NCBI GenBank assembly: GCA_012511185.1
Contig: JAAZGN010000007.1
Coordinates: 1-5,924 of the forward strand
Reading direction: 5' to 3'
From: Clostridiaceae bacterium
Lineage (GTDB): Bacteria > Bacillota > Clostridia > Saccharofermentanales > DTU023
DNA length: 5,924 nt
The translations under genes were made by a program, and so were the position numbers. Positions 1 to 5,328 of the stretch are shown piece after piece; position 1 is the stretch's first letter, and each line of letters opens with the position of its first letter. A model generated the notes under the pieces. That model worked only from the letters and a program-made list of their open reading frames with translations. It searched no databases and was not told where the DNA came from.

Positions 1-6
1 ACCTGC

Positions 7-28
7 AAAAGATCCTCAGAGATCTTTT
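7..28. terminator. Small AT-rich hairpin at the left edge, possible weak terminator
   Basis: AAAAGATC (7-14) and GATCTTTT (21-28) are perfect 8-base inverted arms around a 6-base loop, followed by one more T. The stem is poor in GC, so as a Rho-independent terminator it would be weak. It could end a gene lying left of the window. No convincing gene was found in 1-120 in any frame: the longest open stretch from the left edge (frame 3, ending at the stop at 105-107) is about 34 codons and resembles nothing I recognise. Confidence 0.3.
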
Positions 29-120
29 TGACCTCATTTCCCGGACGCTTTTTTGGAGGTTTTACCGCCTCTCATTCGCATTCATGAGGCCGATTCCGTC
101 CGGTAGTTAACGGTTCAGCA

Positions 121-738
121 GACCCTATTTACCTGGAAAAGAAGCAGGTAATGGAATCTCTTGAGTGCATTTACCGGAGCCTTTACGACTATCTGTGTGA
201 GGTGATCAGCCGGGTACCGGCTGGCAGCGGCGGGGTGGTCTTCGCCCCCTGGCTGCATGGCAACCGCTGCCCCTTCGAAGACGCAAACGCCAAGGCCAGC
301 TTCTTCAACATTGGTCTGGAGACGGGCAAATCGGAGTTGATCCGGTCTGTTGTTGAAGGTATCGCTTTTCACTGCCGATTGATGATGGAGGCTCACCAGC
401 ATAAGTTGCCGGTGTCCGGTACCATCTGGGTCTGTGGCGGCATCACCAACGCGCCGGTTATCTGTCAGATTCTGGCGGATATTCTGGAGCATGAAATCGG
501 TGTTTTCCCCAATCCTCAAAACGCGGGTGCTCTGGGTGCGGCGGTGCTGATGGCCACGGCCATGGATAAGATTCCCCCGGCAGCGGGCGCCAAGCTCATG
601 CTGCCGGAACCGGCGATCTACAAGCCCGATCCGGAAAAAAAAGAGGATTATGCGAAAAACTACCGTGTGTTCACGAAACTGTACAAAAGGAACAAGCCGC
701 TTTTTTCCATTTTAAATCGTTTAGCCAGCGGCCACTAA
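121..738 (+). pseudogene. FGGY carbohydrate kinase, C-terminal remnant (5'-truncated)
   Basis: This is the C-terminal domain of an FGGY-family sugar kinase (xylulokinase-like, COG1070), which transfers ATP phosphate to a sugar. Counting from the first Met (151), PWLHGNRCPFED at residues 33-44 is a hallmark of the family, VCGGITNAPVICQILADIL (94-112) is the adenosine-binding segment, and GALGAAVLMA (127-136) is the glycine-rich C-terminal helix start. The frame stays open upstream to a stop at 85-87, and family-like sequence (IYLEKK, then the SLYDYL region) begins near 121-130, before the Met. Similarity therefore starts abruptly inside a gene. About 200 of the usual roughly 500 residues remain. 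The N-terminal domain with the phosphate loop is missing, so it cannot work alone. The ATG at 151 has only a weak AGG upstream. The 3' end (TAA) is normal. An N-terminal half of the same subfamily lies at 2722. The family call is firm; the reason for truncation is unknown. Confidence 0.8.
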
Positions 739-759
739 AGGGGAACCTTCCTTTTGGCC
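730..759. terminator. Terminator-like hairpin between convergent genes
   Basis: GGCC at 730-733 can pair with GGCC at 756-759. Inside, AAAGGGGAA (737-745) can pair with TTCCTTTT (748-755) with one bulged G and a CC turn. The structure contains the TAA of the kinase remnant and lies just before the TAA of the convergent HD gene. It carries a T run in the + direction and an A-rich arm that becomes a T run on the - strand, so it could serve both genes. The imperfect stem lowers confidence. Confidence 0.45.
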
Positions 760-761
760 AC

Positions 762-1355
762 TTAAGGTCCAGCATTTAACAATTTCCCCCGGATCTCCTC
801 CTCGGTCGCCTGCATGGCCTCCAGGGTCTTGTCAATCAACTCGTCGAGAGTCCATCCCAGGGAATCCGCCCCCTTTTGAATGGTATCCCGGTCGCAGCCG
901 GCGGCAAAACCTTTAGACTTGAATTTCTTTTTAATGCTGGATAAGCCCATATCCGACACACTTTTGGAAGGACGGACCAGGGCAGCGGCGCCAATCAAAC
1001 CGCTTAATTCGTCGATGGCAAAGAGAACCTTCTCCATCTGGTGCTGTGGCTCGACATAGGAACAGATTCCGTAACCGTGGCTGACAACGGAGCGGATCAT
1101 GTCCTCATCCACACCGGCCTCGCGGAGGATTTGAGGCGTATGCTCAAGGTGCTTGTCGGGGTATTGTTCGAAGTCGATGTCGTGGAGCAGGCCCACCAGA
1201 GCCCAGTAGTTCTTTTCCTCACGGTAGCCCAGGTTTTCGGCCATATAAGCCATGACCGCCTCAACGGTCAGCGCGTGTTCGATATGGAAAGCTTCTTTGT
1301 TGAATTGTTTCAACAGCTCAAGGGCCCGGTCACGGCTGATTGTACTTGCTCGCAT
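762..1355 (-). CDS. HD-domain phosphohydrolase-like protein (COG2316-like)
   Basis: This is a 197-residue soluble protein of the HD metal-dependent hydrolase superfamily, matching a small uncharacterised family of predicted hydrolases. The metal-binding pattern is visible: H27 in IEHALTVEAVM, the H58-D59 pair in GLLHDIDFEQYPDKH, H93 in VVSHGY, and D115 in AIDELSGLIGAAALVRPS. The C-terminal part (KSVSDMGLSSIKKKFK and FAAGCDRDTI, about 131-159) is typical of this family rather than of GAF-linked or cyclic-di-GMP HD proteins. The length is normal and the frame is clean. The start is supported by AAAGGAG ending 7 bases before the ATG. A consensus-like TATAAT on the - strand (1391-1386) could be its -10 box. 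Members probably act on a phosphate ester or nucleotide, but the substrate is not known and nothing here reveals it. It is divergent from the isochorismatase gene across only 52 bases. Confidence 0.85.
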   Translation of the reverse strand: MRASTISRDRALELLKQFNKEAFHIEHALTVEAVMAYMAENLGYREEKNYWALVGLLHDIDFEQYPDKHLEHTPQILREAGVDEDMIRSVVSHGYGICSYVEPQHQMEKVLFAIDELSGLIGAAALVRPSKSVSDMGLSSIKKKFKSKGFAAGCDRDTIQKGADSLGWTLDELIDKTLEAMQATEEEIRGKLLNAGP

Positions 1356-1378
1356 GCTGTGCTCCTTTATTTTCAGTC

Positions 1379-1402
1379 TGGTAGAATTATACAGTCAGGA
1401 GG
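1379..1402 (+). promoter_or_regulatory. Extended -10 promoter and strong ribosome site for the isochorismatase gene
   Basis: TGGTAGAAT (1379-1387) fits an extended -10 element; no good -35 is seen. It would start transcription near 1394, giving a very short leader. AGGAGG at 1397-1402 lies 5 bases before the ATG at 1408. It settles that start over an upstream in-frame ATG at 1252, which would overlap the HD gene. On the opposite strand TATAAT (1391-1386) overlaps this element, so the two divergent promoters may compete. Confidence 0.5.
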
Positions 1403-1407
1403 ATCTC

Positions 1408-1956
1408 ATGGATAAGTATACATTGAACAGGGATGAGACCCTTTTGTTGGTCGTCGACATCCAGGACCGGCTGGCCCGGGTCATGAACGACAAGGATCAG
1501 GTAATTCATCACAGCAGAATACTGATTCATGCGGCGGCGGAAATGGATTTTCCCGTCCTTGTCACAGAACAATATCCTAAGGGTCTAGGGCGGACAGTGC
1601 CGGAGCTTCTGGATTGGGTCGATGAAGACCGCCTTTTTACCAAAAACAGCTTCACAGCCTATACGGATCAGGTGAAAGAAGCCTTGGGCCGGCTGGGCAG
1701 GAAAAAGATCTTGATTGCGGGAATGGAAACACATGTATGCGTCTTTCAGACAGCCCGGGATCTTTTGGGTGACGGCTACCAGGTTTTCCTGGTCGGCGAT
1801 GCGGTGACAGCGAGGACCCGGATCAATCACATGAATGGGCTGGATCTGATCCGCTCCATGGGAGCGGTGATCACCAACACGGAGACAGCGGTCTTTGACC
1901 TTTTGAAAGTTGCAGGGACTCCGGAATTCAAGGTCATGTCCGCCCTGATCAAGTAG
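1408..1956 (+). CDS. Isochorismatase-family cysteine hydrolase
   Basis: This 182-residue cytoplasmic enzyme belongs to the isochorismatase-like hydrolase superfamily (nicotinamidase, YcaC and relatives). The Asp-Lys-Cys triad is in place: D17 in LLVVDIQDRL, K79 in LFTKNSFTAY, and C111 in AGMETHVCVFQTA, where the Met-Glu-Thr before HVC is the usual cis-peptide position. VFLVGDAVTART (126-137) and the final TNTETAVFDLL are also typical of the YcaC-like branch. Length and frame are normal. The start at 1408 is chosen because AGGAGG lies 5 bases upstream. The 3' end (TAG) overlaps the convergent tetR gene by 8 bases. The family hydrolyses amides or related C-N and enol-ether bonds. The residues seen do not pick one substrate, so I name only the family. 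It could be under the control of the neighbouring TetR protein (inference). Confidence 0.88.
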   Translation: MDKYTLNRDETLLLVVDIQDRLARVMNDKDQVIHHSRILIHAAAEMDFPVLVTEQYPKGLGRTVPELLDWVDEDRLFTKNSFTAYTDQVKEALGRLGRKKILIAGMETHVCVFQTARDLLGDGYQVFLVGDAVTARTRINHMNGLDLIRSMGAVITNTETAVFDLLKVAGTPEFKVMSALIK

Positions 1957-2554
1957 CAGGCAGACGAAAATAAGGGCGCATCAGAGAGTCAAAGGTGCCG
2001 GTCAGTTTATTGTGTAACAGGCCCGGTGTCCTGATGTCCAGGGGGGCCCATTGGAAGAGGGCGATCAGATAGACGCCCATGACCACGTCGAGGATTTCGT
2101 CAGCGTCGGCATCCGGTTTGAGGAGATTTTCTCCTTGCGAGGCAAGGATCAGCTTCTTCAGAAGAGCAGTCATTTGCTCCCATCTGCCAAACAGGGTGCT
2201 CTCCTGATCAGAATGAAGCCAGGCGATGCGGCGGGACAGGCTGGGATATTGGAGGCTGGCCTCAACAATCTCTTCCAATACCCTGCGCAATTTGCACAAG
2301 CTGTCTGGGCAATCATCCAGATTGGTTTCCAGTAATTCCTCCACCCGGTCAGCGACTTCGTCGACGATACCGATCAGCAGGCTCTCCTTATTGGGGAAAT
2401 AGTTGTAGACCGTGGCCTTGGAGACCTTGGCCCTGCGGGCAATCTCTTCGATCATGGTGTCTTCGTAACCCTGTGTGGAGAACAGTTTTCGCGACGCTTT
2501 CAAAATACGTTTGCGGGATTCGATCTTGTTCAATTCTCGTCTTGAATAAAGCAT
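1949..2554 (-). CDS. TetR-family transcriptional regulator
   Basis: This is a 201-residue one-component regulator. The N-terminal helix-turn-helix is classical: RILKASRKLFSTQGYEDTM (16-34), then IEEIARRAKVSKATVYNYF (35-53) with the recognition helix, and PNKESLL after it. The rest (about 65-195) is the helical ligand-binding and dimerisation domain; its sequence does not show the ligand. The start at 2554 is preferred because it leaves a normal TetR N-terminus. An ATG at 2572 would add six residues, and the longest open frame (from 2689) would add a hydrophobic tail read from promoter DNA. None of these starts has a Shine-Dalgarno site. TATAAT on the - strand (2566-2561) places transcription start at or next to the A of the ATG, so the message may be leaderless. 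It is divergent from the catabolic operon at 2722, which is the usual target arrangement, and overlaps the isochorismatase gene by 8 bases at the 3' end. Confidence 0.88.
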   Translation of the reverse strand: MLYSRRELNKIESRKRILKASRKLFSTQGYEDTMIEEIARRAKVSKATVYNYFPNKESLLIGIVDEVADRVEELLETNLDDCPDSLCKLRRVLEEIVEASLQYPSLSRRIAWLHSDQESTLFGRWEQMTALLKKLILASQGENLLKPDADADEILDVVMGVYLIALFQWAPLDIRTPGLLHNKLTGTFDSLMRPYFRLPAT

Positions 2555-2557
2555 GAC

Positions 2558-2568
2558 TGTATTATACA
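2558..2568. promoter_or_regulatory. Palindrome over the tetR -10 box, candidate TetR operator
   Basis: TGTAT, one T, then ATACA form a perfect 11-base palindrome. It covers the - strand TATAAT (2566-2561), so a bound repressor would shut off tetR itself. TetR operators are often longer (15 bases or more), so this may be only the core of a site or a chance product of the -10 sequence. Confidence 0.35.
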
Positions 2569-2604
2569 ACATGAACACGGAAAAAGCGGAGTAAATGTTT
2601 GGAC

Positions 2605-2633
2605 TTGACACTAAAAATAGATACAAGTATAGT
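2605..2633 (+). promoter_or_regulatory. Sigma70-type promoter of the catabolic operon
   Basis: TTGACA (2605-2610, perfect -35) and TATAGT (2628-2633, five of six for -10) are separated by exactly 17 bases. Transcription would start near 2640 and leave a leader of about 80 bases before the kinase ATG at 2722. Promoters this close to consensus usually need a repressor, which fits the divergent TetR gene. Confidence 0.75.
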
Positions 2634-2634
2634 G
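2609..2634. promoter_or_regulatory. Inverted repeats inside the operon promoter, candidate TetR operator
   Basis: CACTA (2609-2613) and TAGTG (2630-2634) are inverted arms 16 bases apart. ATACAAGTAT (2621-2630) is a 10-base inverted repeat with an AA centre that overlaps the -10 box. Either would place a dimeric repressor between or over the promoter boxes. The two are not centred on the same point, so they are alternatives. Confidence 0.4.
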
Positions 2635-2721
2635 AAAAGCAACAAAGAAGAGACGTCGAAACAAACCTATTCTCGTCAGAACAAATCAAAACGCAGCAGT
2701 GCTTCGGAAAGGCGGTGGAAG

Positions 2722-3384
2722 ATGAAGGTTATCGCCTATGATGCCGGCACAACAGGCCTAAAAACATGTCTGTTCGAAATCTCCAAAGAAGACAGCGTCC
2801 GGTTTCTGACCGGGGAAGTAGGAACCTACGCGCTCAATGTCCTGGAAAACGGCGGCATCGAGCAAAATCCTGAGGAATGGTGGTCGGTCATTTGTAAAAC
2901 CACCCGTCAGCTGCTCGCAAACACAGGGACCGCTCCCCAAGAAATTAAGGGCATCTCTTTTTGTTCGCAAATGCAGACGGTCGTTTAGCTGGATGAGTCC
3001 GGCAAGCCGCTGCGGCCTTCCATGAGCTGCATGGACACACGCGCCAATAAGCAGTTTGAGGATAGCATGTGCCGGGGGTTCAGGGTCGAGGGATTGAATC
3101 TGATCCGGGTGCTGCGCTATTTGCGTATCACGGGGGCCGTATCAGGCAGCGCCAAGGACCCGGGCTGGAAGTATCTTTGGGTGAAAGAAAACGAGCCCGG
3201 CTTTTACACGAAGATCTACAAATGGGTGGATGCCCAGCAATACCTGACTTACCGGGCGTCGGGTACTCTCAAAACGACCCGGGACGACGCCAGCCTGACC
3301 TTCCTTTACAACGTGAAAAAACGCGAGTGGAGTAAGAGCCTTTGCGAAATGCTGGGAGTCGATATGGCGCATCTGCCCGACCTT
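2722..3384 (+). pseudogene. FGGY carbohydrate kinase, N-terminal half, with amber stop and lost C-terminus
   Basis: The reading frame from ATG 2722 starts VIAYDAGTTGLKTCLFE, the phosphate-binding DxGTTxxK motif of FGGY sugar kinases. It continues with IEQNPEEWW, GISFCSQMQ, SMSCMDTRAN, RVEGLNLIRVLRYLRITG, WKYLWVKENEP and DDASLTFLYN, all in family order up to HLPDL near 3384. About 221 codons cover the whole N-terminal substrate domain. A TAG at 2986-2988 interrupts it after 88 residues, and family sequence resumes in the same frame straight after. From about 3385 the frame passes into an MFS transporter, and the kinase C-terminal domain is absent. AAGGCGG (2709-2715) is a fair ribosome site. 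First gene after the strong promoter. The original enzyme would have phosphorylated a sugar or polyol taken up by the transporter; the substrate is unknown. It cannot be active as it stands. Confidence 0.85.
2986..2988 (+). other. In-frame amber codon in the kinase
   Basis: The TAG follows QMQTVV and precedes LDESGKPLRP, where relatives have a hydrophobic residue in a stretch like QGLVLVD. One base change from TTG (Leu) would be enough. No frame change accompanies it. An ATG at 3022 could in theory restart translation, but no ribosome site precedes it. Confidence 0.9.
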
Positions 3385-4323
3385 TACACGGTGGTCCTGG
3401 TCATGACGGTCGGTTTTGCCATCGCCCAGCCTTTCATCCTCAACGCCCCCGGCCTGGTGGCTGGCAAATGGTTTCCGGAAAACGAGCGGGCCACTGCCAA
3501 CGGGGTCGGCCTTCTGGCCAATTACCTGGGTATGGGCACCGGCCCTCTACTGACGCCTTTGCTACTCGATGGGGGTATGGCCATCCGGACCATCCTGCTT
3601 ATCTACGGCATTGCCGCTACGGTAGGCGCCGCTCTTTTCCTGGTTTTTGCCAAGGAAAAACCGCCCACGCCGCCCTGCTCCGAAGAAGATGCCCATCGTG
3701 CCAGCTTCAAGGAAGGTTTCCGGATCGTCATGAAGCGCAAATATTTCCTGATCATCCTGGTAGTCTTCTTCCTCATGCTGGGTGTTTTCAACACCTTCTT
3801 CACCATGATTGAGCCCATCATCAGTTCCATGACGGGAGGCAAGGTTGATCCCACCGGCGCGGGCATTGTGGGGGTCGCCATCCTGATCGCCGGTAGCCTG
3901 GTTATCTCCGCCTTTTCCGACAGGGACAAGCGCCATCGGCGCCTGCCCTATATGATCGTCTGCAACATCGCGGGAGTCATCGGATTCGGGCTCTTCATAC
4001 TTTTGAACGGTTTCCCGGGCATGCTGGCTTCCGGCCTCCTTTACGGCTTCTTTACCATCGGCAGCGCCCCGGTTGTCCCGACCTTTGCGGCCGAAGCAGC
4101 CTACCCCGTGTCGGAAGGGACCAGCGAGGGCCTGCTCATGTTCGCGGGCAACGTCGGTGGCGTGATCTTCCTTGGCATCGCATCGCTATTCGGAGCCAAC
4201 CACCTCAGCATCATGATTCTCATGACCGCCATCAGCGCCTTGTGTATAGGTCTCATGCTCCTGGCCAAAGAAACCAAACCCGAAAATAAATTAAAGACAG
4301 GGGGGATTAAGAAAGAACCATGA
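3385..4323 (+). pseudogene. MFS transporter (FLVCR-like), N-terminus replaced by kinase sequence
   Basis: This encodes about 312 residues of a Major Facilitator Superfamily permease. The segment AQPFILNAPGLVAGKWFPENERATANGVG is typical of the FLVCR-like group, where it lies around transmembrane helices 4 and 5. Further membrane helices follow: about 3589-3648 (IRTILLIYGIAATVGAALFL), 3745-3795, 3862-3915, 3946-4000, 4018-4065, 4138-4190 and 4207-4265. A charged loop (about 3650-3740) links the two six-helix halves, and SDRDKRHRR is the usual basic loop between helices. Roughly the first 100 residues (helices 1 to 3) are missing. The frame continues without a break from the upstream kinase, so the open frame 3022-4323 (433 codons) is a chimera of kinase and transporter. 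The stop overlaps the next start (ATGA at 4320-4323), a sign of translational coupling. As part of the operon it presumably imported the pathway substrate. It is unlikely to be functional in this form. Confidence 0.82.
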
Positions 4324-5315
4324 AAGCACAGTACAATATTTCCAAATGGCCGGATGTTCAGAATATCGCGGCCAGGATGGACAGGCTCATCAATGATAAA
4401 CTCTACCCCATCAAGACGGAGGCCATGGCCCGCTACATGGATTATTTCGACAACAATTGCAAGCGCGCTAAAGAGATCATTTCAGAGGCCAGGCAATATA
4501 TCCCCGGAGGTGTCCAGCACAACCTGGCCTTCAACTACCCCTTCCCGCTCGCCATTGACAAGGCGGAAGGCCCCTATCTTTTCGATGTGGACGGCAACCG
4601 CTATGTTGATTACCTGCAGGCCGGAGGCCCCACTCTCCTGGGAAGCAACTACAAGCCGGTCACGGACAAGGTAATTGAGGTGATCCTGGAGCCCATCGGG
4701 CCCGAAAGCGGCACACGCATAATGCCCTTTGACTATTGCGCCAAGGCGCGTGGACTCTGCGATGAGTTCGGGGCCCTTCTGATTTTCGATGAGGTGGTTT
4801 CAGCCTTCCGTGTCGGCCCGGGAGGTGCGGCCGGTTACTTCAATGTCATCCCCGACTTGACGGTCTTCGGCAAAATCGTTTCTGGCGGTTTCCCCATGGC
4901 GGGCGGCGTCGGGGGCCGGGAGGAGGTCATGAGCTGCGCAGCCGGCTATTTCGCCATCAAGGAAATCATTGAGCAGGATGCGGCCAGGAAAGCCGGGGAG
5001 AACGGCGACAAGCTTTGCACGGGCATCCAGGCCCTGATCGACAAATACAAATTGCCCTTCGTAACCTGGAATACCGGTTCCATCGTGCACTTCGAGGTGT
5101 CCGGTGTCATGTACCTGTCGGTTCAGGACTCTGACATCTTCAAGAAGATTCCTGAGCGCCAGCACAGCATTGAAGAATTCGGCGCGGCCCTCACGGCTAA
5201 CGGGGTCATCACCCTTGCCGGCAGCCGGATCTATACCAGCATGGCCGACAACAGCGGGACCATCGCCGAATCCCTGAAGGCCTTCGACGAAGTCTTCAGC
5301 AATATCGAGATTTAG
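4320..5315 (+). CDS. Class III aminotransferase (glutamate-1-semialdehyde aminomutase-like), internally deleted
   Basis: This open frame of 331 residues belongs to fold-type I PLP enzymes of class III, closest by motif to glutamate-1-semialdehyde aminomutase-like aminotransferases, which are usually 420-450 residues. In order: PGGVQHNLAFNYPFPLAIDKAEGPYLFDVDGNRYVDYL (62-99), GGPTLLGSNYKPV, EPIGPESGTR (124-133), LLIFDEVVSAFRVG (153-166) with the PLP-ring Asp157, DLTVFGKIVSGGFPMAGGVGGR (179-200) with the Schiff-base Lys185, then SCAAGYFAIKEI and a normal C-terminal domain. Two blocks are absent: one after residue 122, about 110 residues that normally hold the PLP-phosphate loop and the aromatic residue stacking on PLP; and one after residue 204, about 20-25 residues that normally include GGT.SANPL. 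Both joins keep frame. The start overlaps the transporter stop; a G-run at 4300-4305 is rather far for a ribosome site, so coupling is likely. Without these blocks it should not bind cofactor properly. Family call firm, substrate unknown. Confidence 0.83.
   Translation: MKAQYNISKWPDVQNIAARMDRLINDKLYPIKTEAMARYMDYFDNNCKRAKEIISEARQYIPGGVQHNLAFNYPFPLAIDKAEGPYLFDVDGNRYVDYLQAGGPTLLGSNYKPVTDKVIEVILEPIGPESGTRIMPFDYCAKARGLCDEFGALLIFDEVVSAFRVGPGGAAGYFNVIPDLTVFGKIVSGGFPMAGGVGGREEVMSCAAGYFAIKEIIEQDAARKAGENGDKLCTGIQALIDKYKLPFVTWNTGSIVHFEVSGVMYLSVQDSDIFKKIPERQHSIEEFGAALTANGVITLAGSRIYTSMADNSGTIAESLKAFDEVFSNIEI
4677..4691 (+). other. Junction 1 in the aminotransferase: missing PLP-phosphate-binding block
   Basis: DKVIEV runs directly into ILEPIGPESG around codons 121-124. 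In relatives these two segments are separated by roughly 110 residues containing the SGTEA-type phosphate loop and the YHG motif. The shared residues V-I on both sides fit a join at a short homology such as GTGATC, but the lost sequence is not available to prove it. Confidence 0.75.
4926..4940 (+). other. Junction 2 in the aminotransferase: missing GGT-type block
   Basis: GGREEVM is followed at once by SCAAGYFAIKE (codons 204-205). Relatives have about 20-25 residues between them, ending in a GGTLSANPL-like motif whose Thr contacts the PLP phosphate of the partner subunit. The join is in frame. Confidence 0.7.
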
Positions 5316-5328
5316 CAGGAGAGCAACC

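Noticed and set aside
1252..1407. N-terminal extension of the isochorismatase gene
   Set aside because: It overlaps the coding DNA of the HD gene on the other strand, and AGGAGG sits just before the ATG at 1408.
1949..2689. A longer TetR protein with a hydrophobic N-terminal segment
   Set aside because: The extra 45 residues are read from AT-rich promoter DNA that contains the opposing TTGACA/TATAGT promoter; the normal TetR N-terminus begins at 2554 or 2572.
2599..2721. TTG start extending the kinase by 41 residues
   Set aside because: It starts upstream of the -35 box, so it would not be on the operon transcript. The family N-terminus (MKVIAYDAGTT) begins at 2722.
2640..2721. Riboswitch or attenuator in the kinase leader
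   Set aside because: The leader of about 80 bases is A-rich with only a 6-base palindrome (GACGTC) and no terminator hairpin or known riboswitch core.
2986..2988. TAG as a recoded sense codon (for example pyrrolysine)
   Set aside because: TAG is used as a normal stop for the isochorismatase (1954-1956) and aminotransferase (5313-5315) genes, each at the expected family end. The kinase position is an ordinary hydrophobic site.
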